Shown: positions 51,889-62,553, numbered from the stretch's first letter. The stretch is DNA of 64,000 bases from Alphaproteobacteria bacterium (GCA_016722515.1 JADKJE010000001.1:682001-746000), one strand, 5' to 3'. Notes: generated by a model not told the origin, from the letters alone. Translations and numbers: made by a program.

Positions 51889-53778
51889 CTATTTAGCTAA
51901 CCAATTCCTAACGGCACTTGTCCCGGTTAAGAAGGTATCTTTGACAGGAGCAATAAAGGCTTTAGAGAATTTATAAAGATCCTGGGTAAAGAATTGGGAC
52001 GTAATCGCTCTTACGATTCCCACAACCGAGTCTATAAATTTAACCATCAAATAGGCAAATAGCATAAAGAGTAGCACATTCCAGAAATTGACATATTTGC
52101 CATTCATGCCATCTTTAATCCGTTTGCAGCCATCTTGCTTTCTAGGATTCCAGTATGGAAATTCTTTAGCTGCCTGTGCTAAAACCGCTGAATTAGAATT
52201 TTCACAGTTAAAATCACCATATTTTTCAATACGATCACCGGCATTATGATCAATTGCGTAATAATTTAAATTAAGAATCATTAGGTTTTGCGGAATATAT
52301 TCAGTCAAATCAACACTAAAGAAATCCTCAACCGTATCACTTATGTCCCATTCAATATCAAGCCATGATTGCCAACAAGCCCTAAAGCCCAAATTGGTAT
52401 AGAGGGTTAAAAAGGTCATCCCCGTAAACAGACTGATAAACGCAAACAGGAAAACCGTCTGTAAGGCATACGCAATCCACGATTTAATGTACGACTTGAA
52501 TATCTCACGTGTAATCTGGAACAACGAAAAACAAACAAAGAGCGGAAACAAAATAATAATGAATGACATAACCATAATGGCGATAACATACGTAACGGTC
52601 GCCTTGATGATCGCTAAAACGAAAAGGATAATCCCAATGTACATCCCAATAGCCAGGATGATTCCCCAAAAATCATCAAATACAACAGCTAGGATTTTCT
52701 GTAGTGTTTCAGGCGACAGAATGGTTTGCAATAAACCATCAAAAAATTCCATCGGATAGGCCGGGTCAAAATTGACTGGCGCAAAATAATTGCCAAAGCT
52801 GGTGGTATGGGAACCGGCAGTCGCATAAAGAGCCGTTAAAAAATAGCTTCCTTTGGTAAAAATACTAAAAAAGTAAAAATTGAAAAAATCCCAACTCTTG
52901 TCAGAAATAACCAGTGAAACCAAGGTCAATTTTATAATACGAATTAACAACTCTCCTTGAGTCATATCGATGAGACCAAGCATAAACATGATACTGGTGA
53001 AAATAATATACAGCACCAAGCACGCCTGGATAACTTTCTTAATTTCGCTATCTCTGACTAATTGTTTATATATACCAACAGTTACATTATCGAGAAAATC
53101 CTGAATAAAAGTCACCAGACGTTCAATGATAAAAAACTGGGGCTTCATAACCCCATCTTTTATGCGTGCTACATAATTTCCGGCATTATCTTCATAATGA
53201 TCATCCATGATTTTAAAATATAGCCGGCCTCGTGGCGGCGACCCGATCTTGAATCCATTATCTCCGTGATAGGAAACATGGAAAACAATAAAGGGAGGTG
53301 GAGGATTTTTAGCAACCTCTAGCTTTTTCAAATCAGGCAAATTTCTAAGCAGATTAGTCCTATCATCATCTTGTATAGGAGCAATGAGGGCAAATAGGCC
53401 ACAGCCTTTTTCAAACCAGCATACACCATTGCCAGTCCCCTGGTATGAAGTACCCGAATACACTGAATTGCAATCACAGGTACCCTGTACCTTATCTTTG
53501 TCACCCTTTTCCCAGGATGTCCACTGATCCGACCCTTCAACAGTTTCGGTCGAAATAACGAGTGGCCGCGATCCGGTAACGATGTAACCCGAATCCTCCC
53601 ATTCGATCACTTCATTACTATCATTATTGTTAATAATATTAACACGATCACGCTCAGAAAACACTGTTACTTTAGGATAACCAAAATCATCTGGCTCAAT
53701 ACACTTAGATTGAGGATCGCCGCATCCGAAGAGCGGCAACCAAATCAATACTAATATTATCCTTCTGATCCACTGCAT
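51889..53778 (-). CDS. VirB6-like lipoprotein, family C copy 1
   Basis: 629 residues, the shortest of the seven. Lipobox PLFGC near residue 19, then SKCIEPDDFGYPKVTVFSER, STETVEGSDQWTSWEKG and GSPPRGRLYFKIMDDHYED, shared with the copy at 47101. The polytopic core (about 240-590) has LVLYIIFTSIMFMLGLID, SDKSWDFFNFYFFSIF and NLGFRACWQSWLDIEW. It lacks the disordered tail present in copy 2. It starts 44 bases after family B copy 1 and is followed by the gap with the C11 tract. Confidence 0.84.
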   Translation of the reverse strand: MQWIRRIILVLIWLPLFGCGDPQSKCIEPDDFGYPKVTVFSERDRVNIINNNDSNEVIEWEDSGYIVTGSRPLVISTETVEGSDQWTSWEKGDKDKVQGTCDCNSVYSGTSYQGTGNGVCWFEKGCGLFALIAPIQDDDRTNLLRNLPDLKKLEVAKNPPPPFIVFHVSYHGDNGFKIGSPPRGRLYFKIMDDHYEDNAGNYVARIKDGVMKPQFFIIERLVTFIQDFLDNVTVGIYKQLVRDSEIKKVIQACLVLYIIFTSIMFMLGLIDMTQGELLIRIIKLTLVSLVISDKSWDFFNFYFFSIFTKGSYFLTALYATAGSHTTSFGNYFAPVNFDPAYPMEFFDGLLQTILSPETLQKILAVVFDDFWGIILAIGMYIGIILFVLAIIKATVTYVIAIMVMSFIIILFPLFVCFSLFQITREIFKSYIKSWIAYALQTVFLFAFISLFTGMTFLTLYTNLGFRACWQSWLDIEWDISDTVEDFFSVDLTEYIPQNLMILNLNYYAIDHNAGDRIEKYGDFNCENSNSAVLAQAAKEFPYWNPRKQDGCKRIKDGMNGKYVNFWNVLLFMLFAYLMVKFIDSVVGIVRAITSQFFTQDLYKFSKAFIAPVKDTFLTGTSAVRNWLAK

Positions 53779-53822
53779 TTCACGCTAAACCTATAATCCT
53801 ACGCTGGTTTCTATCATACTTG

Positions 53823-56120
53823 TTACCCGTTTTCTCCGCCTTCTTGGTCATTTTTTGCTAGGTATCTACTGTGCTTCTCTGCTTCTGAGAGAGGTCGTTT
53901 TTTGGAATCACTCCCCTTTTTCTCAGCATTAGCGGGATTTGTGGTACCTCCCATAAGACCTCTCTTCACAAAACCGGTAGTCTTATCTTTGGTAAAGTCA
54001 AACCCTTTGGTATAAATACCCTTGATTGGAGCAAATGCAGAACCAGTTGGGGTTGCAGCGGATCCACCCAAGGCAGATGTCGTAGCCAGACCTGAGACAG
54101 CATGAGCAACCATCACCATGAAATCGACAAACTTCTTCATTGCGTAGGCCACAATAATAAACATGAGCAAACTGAAGAAAATAAACGGTAAGCTCGCCGC
54201 CATATTACTCAGATTATCGACCGCGTCGTTTGATAAATAGAACGATATATCATGGTCGTTGGTAAATCCTTCCGGCAACCAATAATAAAAGAAACAGACC
54301 GTATAGCTGATAACTGGAATTTTAACCGGAATCACACATTTCCAACAGACACCAAAGCCCAGTATTTTGGTTAAAATAGCATATATCCAATAATGGAAAA
54401 TAACCACAGAAGACATCACAAATATAGCGGTAAGGCTGTAGGTTACCATCTGCTTGTACCACCCGTCAAAGAGTGATTTTGTCTCCTGGAACAGCATGAA
54501 ACAGAAAAAGAGCGGCGATACGATAAATAATAAGGTAAGCCCAATAATAGCCATAAGATAGGCGATAACCGCCTTAATGATCGCCCAAATATAGAAATAA
54601 ATGCCCAATAAGAACAGCGCCAGATAAACCCATCCAATCGGCCCTGCAAACAACAGTCCTAGCAATTTATTCCAGGTATCTTGGTCAAATAATAAATTCA
54701 ACGAATCCGACATAAAGGCAAAGTGCTTAACTTGTGTATGGGTATCAGAAAAGATCGAAAACACATGATCAATCACGGCAATCATGCCATCCATAAACAA
54801 CTTAAATAAATACTGATTGAAATAATGCCAGCTTTGAGGTGAAATCAACGCCGCAACGATAGAAATCTTAATGATTCTAATTAACAAATCTGTCTGAGTA
54901 GCTGAAATCAAGCCAAACATATAGCCTATGCAGCTAAAGATCACGAATAAAACCAATAAAGATTGAACAATCTTTACCAGCGGCAAGTCAGGGCCACCCA
55001 TCAAATTATTGAAAATGCCCTTACCTACATCATGCATGGTGCTTTCCACCGGATCGACAAGATTATCGATAACATTCACCACAAAATTATTATCATTTTC
55101 ATGGCCATTGGATGCAATAGTCACGGTATATGAACCTTTATTATTCGTATAATCATGATCCTTTGCATCAATGATCGCTAGCCATAGGTTACCTTCGCTG
55201 GACGCATGAACCCTAGCTTGATTATTTTCATCAAAACCATACTGTTGACCCACTTCAAAAATACCGGGAGTTTGCTCAAATTGATAGGTGGCATCAGGAT
55301 GATTTTGACCAATATAGCCATAGAGATATTCACCATTTCGGAAAGAACATCCTCCCGTAGCAATCGTGACTTTATAACCGTCCTTATTGTTAGAATAATC
55401 ACCACCAGTCAGATCATCCGGCCTCGCTTGTACATTATGATCCTGGTCTGCATGCTTAATCTGCAAATAACCATCCTTGGGTGCCTGATACGAACCAATG
55501 GGTTTATTGATGCTATAATCAAAAAGTTCTGCATAGTCTTCATCGTTGGTATTATCAGCCGAGTTTGCCACCTGTACTAATAAACCGCGTCCTTCAAACG
55601 ACTGGCAACCCGTATTCCAACGTTGGCTTCCCCGCCCGGATTCAGCGGTACAATCAGTCTCATTACCCCACATAGAATAAGAATTTAAAGCTGATATATC
55701 AATAATATCGCCTCTGTTTACTTTAACGCCTGGCACAGTATACCAATGACCATTTTGGGCGTTGAAGCCGTCATTGCCACTGCCCACGGTTGTGGTTCCA
55801 CCACCACACAGGTTTATTAAGCCAGCCGGCAAAATAATAAGATCGTCCCCTGACTTTAACTTAACACCTGCCTTTACCCAATCTGGCTGAGCCCTCCTGG
55901 GGTCCGAACCGGCTCTATAAGATGGATTTTTGGAATAGACCGTTTTTTCACTTTGGTCAATATTAGAATAATCCCAATTATAAATACATTGATCCGAATG
56001 ATCCTTATTGCATGCCGCTAATAAAAGCAATGTCATCGGCAGAAGCATGACCAGCGAGCGCGAAACGACTCGTTTCACGGACATTTGATTTAGAATATGT
56101 TGTATGTAACGTTTCTTCAT
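53823..56120 (-). CDS. VirB6-like lipoprotein, family B copy 1
   Basis: 765 residues. After a basic start and hydrophobic LVMLLPMTLLLLAAC lies the lipobox cysteine at about 37; the exposed domain contains QCIYNWDYSNIDQSEKTVYS, SYSMWGNETDCTA and YLQIKHADQDHNV, parallel to 49197. The core (about 360-680) has LLVLFVIFSCIGYMFGL, FAGPIGWVYLALFLLG and KILGFGVCWKCVIP. The C-terminal part is shorter and charged rather than Gly-rich. AGGG precedes the ATG at 56120, eight bases after the family A gene. Confidence 0.85.
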   Translation of the reverse strand: MKKRYIQHILNQMSVKRVVSRSLVMLLPMTLLLLAACNKDHSDQCIYNWDYSNIDQSEKTVYSKNPSYRAGSDPRRAQPDWVKAGVKLKSGDDLIILPAGLINLCGGGTTTVGSGNDGFNAQNGHWYTVPGVKVNRGDIIDISALNSYSMWGNETDCTAESGRGSQRWNTGCQSFEGRGLLVQVANSADNTNDEDYAELFDYSINKPIGSYQAPKDGYLQIKHADQDHNVQARPDDLTGGDYSNNKDGYKVTIATGGCSFRNGEYLYGYIGQNHPDATYQFEQTPGIFEVGQQYGFDENNQARVHASSEGNLWLAIIDAKDHDYTNNKGSYTVTIASNGHENDNNFVVNVIDNLVDPVESTMHDVGKGIFNNLMGGPDLPLVKIVQSLLVLFVIFSCIGYMFGLISATQTDLLIRIIKISIVAALISPQSWHYFNQYLFKLFMDGMIAVIDHVFSIFSDTHTQVKHFAFMSDSLNLLFDQDTWNKLLGLLFAGPIGWVYLALFLLGIYFYIWAIIKAVIAYLMAIIGLTLLFIVSPLFFCFMLFQETKSLFDGWYKQMVTYSLTAIFVMSSVVIFHYWIYAILTKILGFGVCWKCVIPVKIPVISYTVCFFYYWLPEGFTNDHDISFYLSNDAVDNLSNMAASLPFIFFSLLMFIIVAYAMKKFVDFMVMVAHAVSGLATTSALGGSAATPTGSAFAPIKGIYTKGFDFTKDKTTGFVKRGLMGGTTNPANAEKKGSDSKKRPLSEAEKHSRYLAKNDQEGGENG

Positions 56121-56128
56121 ACTAAACC

Positions 56129-58333
56129 CTATGTACTTTCTCCGCCACCAGCACCGCCACCAGCACCGCCACCAGCAACATCACCAGCGCCACTAGCACC
56201 AAGATTTTTCATATCTTGGGTTATACCTCTTGCAACATCAGCAGCCCCAGTGGCCTCAGCTGCAGTCTTAGCCGTTCCAGCAGCTCCACCCGAAACCTGT
56301 TTAGCAATACCTTCAAATGCCATTTTGCCCAAAACGACTCCGCTACTTACTGCTTTCCCGGCATATTTTTGTCCATAGGCTACGGCAGGAACACTGGAAC
56401 TAGCGATATTACTTCTGATGTTTCCAGTTAATTCGGCTGCAAGACCCTTCAGGATTGAAAAGAAATGATAGAATAAGTAACTAAGCAACAGTAACTTTAA
56501 TAATGCATAAAGAAGGTATTTCTGTTGTTTGAACAGGTCCCCATAGTCGTCAAAACCAGTAATGGCTATAAAATCAACATCCATGAGTTTCAACGGCTGC
56601 TCATTTAGATAATCAACCATTTGATTCATAATACATATAGGTGATTCAGGATCGCAATGATCGATATCAAGCGCTCCATCTTCGTTAAATGAGCGATCAT
56701 ATTTTTCAAGATCACCATACATAATCATATCAAAAGTCGTAAACATCATGGCTACATACGTGAATAAAACGAATGGAGTGATGATAAATGACAGAATCTC
56801 CTTAAACCATCCGTCAAAGAAAGGTTTGGTAACTTTGAATAAAACCATAGGAATCATCAACGGAGCAAAAAAGAGTAAAATCGAAGCCGCCATCACCGTC
56901 AAGATATACGTATGAATAATCTCGACAATCACCAAAATAAGGAAAAGCAGGAAGATGATCGCAAATATTAGTATCAATATGCCAAAAGGACCAGTAATCA
57001 GAGTAGCAAACGCAATCAGTATCAGTTTAAAGAAGTCTGCATAATTTCCGTTAAAGACGCCAAATCCCAAGTAATGAAGCACCTTACAATCTAGCTCAAC
57101 CCACATTGCATAACGATGAATGCTTTCATCCGTCATAAACGAATACTGTCCGGATGGGCTGATCGCCTTCACAAAGCTGCAGACATTATTTAATTGAGCC
57201 GCCGTATGCTCAGCATAACTATAACCACCCGCAGCAATCATCGACGCCGTTAGCGATTGTTCGAGACCTATAATATTAAAGTACCATGCCTCAAGCCCTG
57301 TACCGATAGCAAACCAGCCAACCAGTGATAATTTTAAGACTAACCATAAAATTTCACCCTTCCCTTTATCTAATCCACCCAATTGTCCCAGCATGACTTT
57401 ATAGCAAAACAAAATCACATAAAGCACCATAGCCGCCACCACACTTCCTCTCATCAACTCACGGAATTGCTGGAATGGTGTTTGGGTTGTCGCTATCCCT
57501 CGACAATTATACTGACCACTATAGAAAAGCGTTTGGACCGTTTCTTGGACACACTGTACAACCGGAGCCGTAAACTGGAAATCATGGGTAATAAACTTGC
57601 CAAGAGTCGTGTCTGTATTTATCTGATCTTTATATTTATTAATACCTGGAACCCCATCGGTCCACCAGGTATAGCAACTCTTAGGTATCCACGACGGGAA
57701 ACACACACAGTTGGCATCTGCTGGAGAGAGATTGTCATTGATAATATAACCCAATGCTTCTGGACACATCGCTCCAGGCCATATGGTTCTTCCAACATCA
57801 ACACATCCCCTATTACCCCAATCAACATCGGTAATTAAGACGTTTGCTTGTGCACAAAGTTGATCACCCCTTCTAAAGGCCTCAACATTGGTTACACCCA
57901 ATATAGTCGACTCACCATCGTACATGGTTGAACAAAATTCAGTGATACCATCGTTCAAACAAACCTTAATGGTAGAGGTTTCTGGTGGACGGCCTTTGAT
58001 CACATTTTTCGTGTCTTCAATGCACATAACCACCAATGGCTGCAGGCCCTGCTCAATCAATTTGATATGATGTACCTCTTCTCCACTATCATATTTATGG
58101 AATTGTTTATAAACAAGATCTGCATCGTTTCCAGATAAATTAAGGTCTGCAATCCAGGCATCAACTTCACTTGGAAGTGGACATACATGATCTGAACCTA
58201 ATCCACCTGGTAAAATATCAACACCTTCTGGAAGAATAGATGAAGAGGCGTGAGCAATGGCTGGGCTCATCAGCAGAATGAGCCTTAATAAAAACCACAA
58301 CATAATTTTAGTCAACTTACTTTGACTGTTCAT
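56129..58333 (-). CDS. VirB6-like T4SS protein, family A copy 1
   Basis: 734 residues. It starts 17 bases inside the end of virB4, so translation is probably coupled. A signal peptide is followed by the exposed Cys-rich part (HVCPLPSEVDAWI, STIKVCLNDG, WPGAMCPEA, ANCVCFPSWIPKSCY) and by APVVQCVQETVQTLFYSG. The polytopic core has LYVILFCYKVMLGQLGG, LKLSLVGWFAIGTGLEAWY, ASILLFFAPLMIPMVLF and the loop YGDLEKYDRSFNEDG. The tail is Ala/Gly-rich with GGGAGGGAGGG encoded by a short tandem repeat. It corresponds to the first rvhB6 position in Rickettsiales. Confidence 0.87.
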   Translation of the reverse strand: MNSQSKLTKIMLWFLLRLILLMSPAIAHASSSILPEGVDILPGGLGSDHVCPLPSEVDAWIADLNLSGNDADLVYKQFHKYDSGEEVHHIKLIEQGLQPLVVMCIEDTKNVIKGRPPETSTIKVCLNDGITEFCSTMYDGESTILGVTNVEAFRRGDQLCAQANVLITDVDWGNRGCVDVGRTIWPGAMCPEALGYIINDNLSPADANCVCFPSWIPKSCYTWWTDGVPGINKYKDQINTDTTLGKFITHDFQFTAPVVQCVQETVQTLFYSGQYNCRGIATTQTPFQQFRELMRGSVVAAMVLYVILFCYKVMLGQLGGLDKGKGEILWLVLKLSLVGWFAIGTGLEAWYFNIIGLEQSLTASMIAAGGYSYAEHTAAQLNNVCSFVKAISPSGQYSFMTDESIHRYAMWVELDCKVLHYLGFGVFNGNYADFFKLILIAFATLITGPFGILILIFAIIFLLFLILVIVEIIHTYILTVMAASILLFFAPLMIPMVLFKVTKPFFDGWFKEILSFIITPFVLFTYVAMMFTTFDMIMYGDLEKYDRSFNEDGALDIDHCDPESPICIMNQMVDYLNEQPLKLMDVDFIAITGFDDYGDLFKQQKYLLYALLKLLLLSYLFYHFFSILKGLAAELTGNIRSNIASSSVPAVAYGQKYAGKAVSSGVVLGKMAFEGIAKQVSGGAAGTAKTAAEATGAADVARGITQDMKNLGASGAGDVAGGGAGGGAGGGEST

Positions 58334-60734
58334 TTTGTTTTACCCGCTGCAAAAATAAAGATAACCATTTATTAGGATGGTCACCCACTTCTGCTCGTAT
58401 TTCATCAAGCATAATAACCGTATCAGCCCTTCCAGACAGTACATTGATCGCATTGACCATACCACCCAAATTGAGCCTCGCCACAACTGAACTCATGCCT
58501 TGTTTTATTAAAAAACAACGGCTTCCTGGATCAGTGTTTTTTACGATGACAAACTCTCGGTCTGACAACATAAAGGACTTTTTGTATTCCTGCGTCGCCT
58601 TAAGATTTGGCAAAAAGATCTGCGTTGCTGTCTGCTGTACCAGGGTATCACTGATACTGCTTTTACTTGCATCTTCAACGCTTTGCGTGGCAAATACCAC
58701 CATTGCATTCAATTTCCGCATCACTTTAAGCCAGTCTTTAATTTTCGGAGCAAACACCGGATTATCAATCAATGCCCATGCTTCATCAAGCACGATCATG
58801 GTCGGCGTTCCATCCAAAGACAAGCTAATACGATGGAAAAGATATAATAAAATGGGAGATAAAGCCAGCTTATCTTTTAATACATGCCCCATTTCAAACC
58901 CGTAAACCGCAGCTTTACCAAAATCAACCATGTCTTTTTCATTGTCAAAAATATGGGCATGCGATCCTTTGTTATGCCAGATTGCAAGCCTTCCAGCAAG
59001 GCTTCCCGGTGTTTCCACGCCTAGGAATGGCGCAATATTCCGCAAACGCCTGTCTTTAAACTCAAGCTTATAATTACCATTTATTGCAGAATTTAATATC
59101 TCAACTTCATGGGCCGTCACAACCTCACCGTGGGCACTTACCAGAGCCTGGAGCCACTCCTGGAGGAAAGTTCTGTTTTCAGATGTATCTGGAAGTTGCA
59201 ACGGATTAAAACCACACGGTCTTCCAGGATCCAAAATATTATAACTACCCTCAATCGCCCTTAAGAAAATCTCTGCACCGCGATCTTTATCAAAAAAGAA
59301 CATCCGTGGTTTATATTTCAGTGCCTGGGTACATAAAAAATTCATCAATACGGTTTTACCCGAACCGGTAGGCCCGATAATGGTGGTATGGCCAACATCG
59401 CGAACATGGAAATTGAAATAATAAGGAGTGCCGGAAGTGGTATCAAATACGGTTACCGCATCTCCCCAGTGATTGCCCTTTGCTTTTCCCGAGGGAAAAT
59501 TATGCATCGATGAAAATCCTGCCAAATTCATGGTATTAACCACCGCTTTACGTGCAAGATAATCATAATTTCCAGGCAGTTGCCCCCAGAAACAGGCTTC
59601 CATATTTACTTCTTCACGTACACCAATGGCTCCCATATTCGTGACTTCTACCGTTACCATTGACATTGCCTGATCTAGTTTACGCGTCGAATCCTCCAGT
59701 GCAAGCACTGTTAAATGATGATCACCGAAACCAATTTCACCACTCATAGCCATATCAAGGGCACTGGTAATCTCAGCAATTTGTGAAATAGCTTTATCGC
59801 CCGCTTGAATCATTCGATTTTGTTGAAGACGCATTTTATTAATCGCATTTTGACGATTAGTAAATACAAATGACTGGCTAACAATCAACTCAAATGGCAT
59901 CTGCAAGAACCCATCCAGCATCCCCGCATGGGTGTGAGGTGGGTATTCCTTCACGCTGACAATTCCAGCAAATCGGCTCATTGTCGGGCCTTTAACTTCA
60001 ATGGCTTTATGCCCAAAATAAAGTCTGTGAGTGGGTAAGTAATGGCTCAAATCCATATTTGGAACCAATTTCTCACTGGTTTCACCGCAATTAACCAACG
60101 CCGACAGAAACTTCAAAATATCACAGGTAGGACCATCTGGGGTTTCTTTAACTCCCAAGACTTCAGGACCGTAATCCCTTAAGGTATTCAAGAGTTGCAT
60201 TGTGGCTTCTTGAAGATCTTCTTCAAGCTCACGCATACCTCTTTCCCAGGCACCTTTATCGGTTTGGTATTCAAGTTTTTTTAACAAATGCTCAAAATAG
60301 GCCACACCTGCCGTGTCCGGCTTTCTGATAACCGTTACATAGATATCATTGACGAAACATTGTTCACGCATATGTTTCTGGTGCCATACTTTGGCCAATT
60401 GATTGGCAAAAAAACTGGGCACTTCATATTCTGGCTCCGATGTATCAAATACATTTTGCCGCCTTCGTATCACATGAAAATAAAGCGCAAACTCGCCCGA
60501 AGCCATGCTCTTGAACAAGAGATTACGTACATTCTTACAGATATCGACGTTTTCATCATCCATGGTTTGAAACGGCAAACCATCTATTTTAATCACTTTG
60601 ACCAACTCGTTACGTTTTGTCAAAATAGTTTCCTGATTCCAGTGGCATAAATAAGGAATAAATTCAGCCCCAGAAAGTTCTTTCTCTTCTACATGCTGCG
60701 TTGGAAGTGCATTAGTTTTTAAAATGTGGAACAT
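58317..60734 (-). CDS. virB4: T4SS ATPase VirB4
   Basis: 805-residue ATPase that powers T4SS assembly and substrate transfer at the inner membrane. The N-terminal CagE/TrbE-type domain (FIPYLCHWNQETILTKRNEL) is followed by the RecA-like ATPase with Walker A TTIIGPTGSGKTVLMNF and Walker B PTMIVLDEAWALIDN, then a downstream VVFATQSVEDASKS motif typical of VirB4. Length agrees with the rvhB4 family. Its ATG overlaps the virB3 stop as TAATG, and its own end overlaps the first VirB6-like gene. Confidence 0.96.
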   Translation of the reverse strand: MFHILKTNALPTQHVEEKELSGAEFIPYLCHWNQETILTKRNELVKVIKIDGLPFQTMDDENVDICKNVRNLLFKSMASGEFALYFHVIRRRQNVFDTSEPEYEVPSFFANQLAKVWHQKHMREQCFVNDIYVTVIRKPDTAGVAYFEHLLKKLEYQTDKGAWERGMRELEEDLQEATMQLLNTLRDYGPEVLGVKETPDGPTCDILKFLSALVNCGETSEKLVPNMDLSHYLPTHRLYFGHKAIEVKGPTMSRFAGIVSVKEYPPHTHAGMLDGFLQMPFELIVSQSFVFTNRQNAINKMRLQQNRMIQAGDKAISQIAEITSALDMAMSGEIGFGDHHLTVLALEDSTRKLDQAMSMVTVEVTNMGAIGVREEVNMEACFWGQLPGNYDYLARKAVVNTMNLAGFSSMHNFPSGKAKGNHWGDAVTVFDTTSGTPYYFNFHVRDVGHTTIIGPTGSGKTVLMNFLCTQALKYKPRMFFFDKDRGAEIFLRAIEGSYNILDPGRPCGFNPLQLPDTSENRTFLQEWLQALVSAHGEVVTAHEVEILNSAINGNYKLEFKDRRLRNIAPFLGVETPGSLAGRLAIWHNKGSHAHIFDNEKDMVDFGKAAVYGFEMGHVLKDKLALSPILLYLFHRISLSLDGTPTMIVLDEAWALIDNPVFAPKIKDWLKVMRKLNAMVVFATQSVEDASKSSISDTLVQQTATQIFLPNLKATQEYKKSFMLSDREFVIVKNTDPGSRCFLIKQGMSSVVARLNLGGMVNAINVLSGRADTVIMLDEIRAEVGDHPNKWLSLFLQRVKQNEQSK

Positions 60735-61036
60735 TAGAATGCATCATATGAGTTAGTGCCATTATGAAAAGAGCGATTTCTGCATTTCATACATTTTTGA
60801 CCGCGGATCATGTAAAGCTGGATAAATAAAGGCTCGTGACGTGTTAACAGGAAGCCTATTGCGTGGATCACACAGATACACAATACCATCCCGATAATGT
60901 TGGAGCTATTGATCATATAGACCATATTAGCCAGCAGATTAAGGGCAAAGAACATATAACTCACCCCAAACATCATGGGGGGACGCGTAAGTCCAAGAAA
61001 GAGTGGATCGGTCTTCAATCGCCCTGTTTCTGCCAT
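60734..61036 (-). CDS. virB3: T4SS inner-membrane protein VirB3
   Basis: 100 residues. A short N-terminal part with DPLFLGLTRPPMMFGVSY, the VirB3 signature, leads into two hydrophobic segments (FFALNLLANMVYMI and IIGMVLCICVIHAIGFLL) and a basic C-terminus. VirB3 works with VirB4 and VirB6 in the inner-membrane complex. The gene begins the T4SS block; the 183 bases up to rarA (61037-61219) should hold the promoter, but I see no convincing box. Confidence 0.93.
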   Translation of the reverse strand: MAETGRLKTDPLFLGLTRPPMMFGVSYMFFALNLLANMVYMINSSNIIGMVLCICVIHAIGFLLTRHEPLFIQLYMIRGQKCMKCRNRSFHNGTNSYDAF

Positions 61037-61219
61037 AAAACACCTAACTCGTTGATATTACCCTATTCTACCTTCGCAAACATCTGAACGCAAGTCCCAT
61101 GCTGTAATGCGCTTTCTGGTAGTATAACGCATTATTATTAAGAGTATTTTACCAGATAAACGTGAAGAAAACATGACACCCCATCCGCAGAACAACTTAT
61201 TTTCTTATATTTCAATACG

Positions 61220-62545
61220 TTAATCACCTTTTTCTTTTCTTAACTTTTGCCAATAAGCCAGTCTTTTAACAATTTCACGCTCAAAACCTCGCTCCTGCGG
61301 CTCATATAGAACCTGCCTTCCCATCCCTTCAGGAAAATAATGCTGCCCTGAAAAACCATCGGGGTCATCGTGATCATAATGATAGCCATCGGAGTAACCT
61401 TCTTCTTTCATAAAAGAAGTAGGTGCATTAAGGATATGCTTTGGCGGCATTACCGATCCTGTTTTTGCCGCTAAGGAATAGGATGCCTTATAAGCGAGAT
61501 AATTACGGTTGGATTTTGGAGCAGTAGCGAGATACAAGACAGCCTGAGATAATGCAAGTTCTCCCTCTGGTGATCCCAAAAAATGGTAGGCGTCCTTGGC
61601 CGCTACAGCCTGAGTTAATGCCTGTGGATCTGCCAACCCAATATCTTCCACTGCAAAACGGATTAATCTTCTGGCTATAAAGAGTGGATCTTCTCCCCCC
61701 TGCAACATCCGTTGCATCCAATAAAGCGCAGCATCGGGATCCGATCCACGTAACGATTTATGGAAGGCACTGATAAGATTATAATGCCCTTCTTTATTTT
61801 TATCGTAAATTGGCCGTCTCTTTTGCAAAAGTGCTTTAATCTGGGTAGCTGACAACGTGCCTCTTGGATTAAAAGCCAATAAATCTTCAAACAATGCCAA
61901 TGCGTATCTGCCATCACCATCGGCTAATTCCCCCAGGTATTCTATGGCATCTTCTGTTAAATTAAATGAAGGATGCGTAAAATTAGTAGCCCGGGCAAAG
62001 AGTTGCTTAAGATCATCGCGTTCAAGCCGCTTAAGTGTCAACACTCGACAACGCGATAGCAACGCCGAATTAATTTCAAAAGACGGGTTTTCGGTAGTCG
62101 CCCCTACAAAAATAACCGTTCCTTTCTCAACAACAGGCAAAAGATAATCCTGCTGCGAACGATTAAAACGATGCAATTCATCAACAAACAAAATCGTATG
62201 TTTCCCACAATCTCGATGTGCCTCGGCTTCACGGAATGCTGATTTTAAATCCTGAATCCCACCTTCTACCGCAGAGACTGCCCTAAATTCATAACCAACT
62301 TCCTTTGCTAATAACCGCGCTATTGTGGTTTTACCGCAGCCAGGAGGCCCCCACAAAACCATCGAAAAAAGTTGGCGGTTAGCCACCATTTGCGAAACCA
62401 AACCCTGTTCACCCAAGATATGCTGCTGGCCAATAACTTCAGTCAGCGAATGCGGGCGTAATCGCTCAGCCAATGGCTCTTTTTGAGAATCAGCGGCTGA
62501 CGAGAGGCCTGATAATTCTTTAAACAATGATTGAGAATCACTCAC
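61220..62545 (-). CDS. rarA: Replication-associated recombination protein A (RarA/MgsA)
   Basis: Cytoplasmic clamp-loader-like AAA+ ATPase acting at stalled replication forks. The start PLAERLRPHSLTEVIGQQHI is typical; Walker A is WGPPGCGKTTIARLL and Walker B lies in ILFVDELHRFNRSQQDYLLP. The sensor region GATTENPSFEIN and the C-terminal MgsA tetramerisation part (ALYWMQRMLQGGEDPLFIAR) follow. 441 residues, usual length. Its start is eight bases after the degP stop on the same strand. Confidence 0.95.
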   Translation of the reverse strand: MSDSQSLFKELSGLSSAADSQKEPLAERLRPHSLTEVIGQQHILGEQGLVSQMVANRQLFSMVLWGPPGCGKTTIARLLAKEVGYEFRAVSAVEGGIQDLKSAFREAEAHRDCGKHTILFVDELHRFNRSQQDYLLPVVEKGTVIFVGATTENPSFEINSALLSRCRVLTLKRLERDDLKQLFARATNFTHPSFNLTEDAIEYLGELADGDGRYALALFEDLLAFNPRGTLSATQIKALLQKRRPIYDKNKEGHYNLISAFHKSLRGSDPDAALYWMQRMLQGGEDPLFIARRLIRFAVEDIGLADPQALTQAVAAKDAYHFLGSPEGELALSQAVLYLATAPKSNRNYLAYKASYSLAAKTGSVMPPKHILNAPTSFMKEEGYSDGYHYDHDDPDGFSGQHYFPEGMGRQVLYEPQERGFEREIVKRLAYWQKLRKEKGD

Positions 62546-62553
62546 AGATTATC

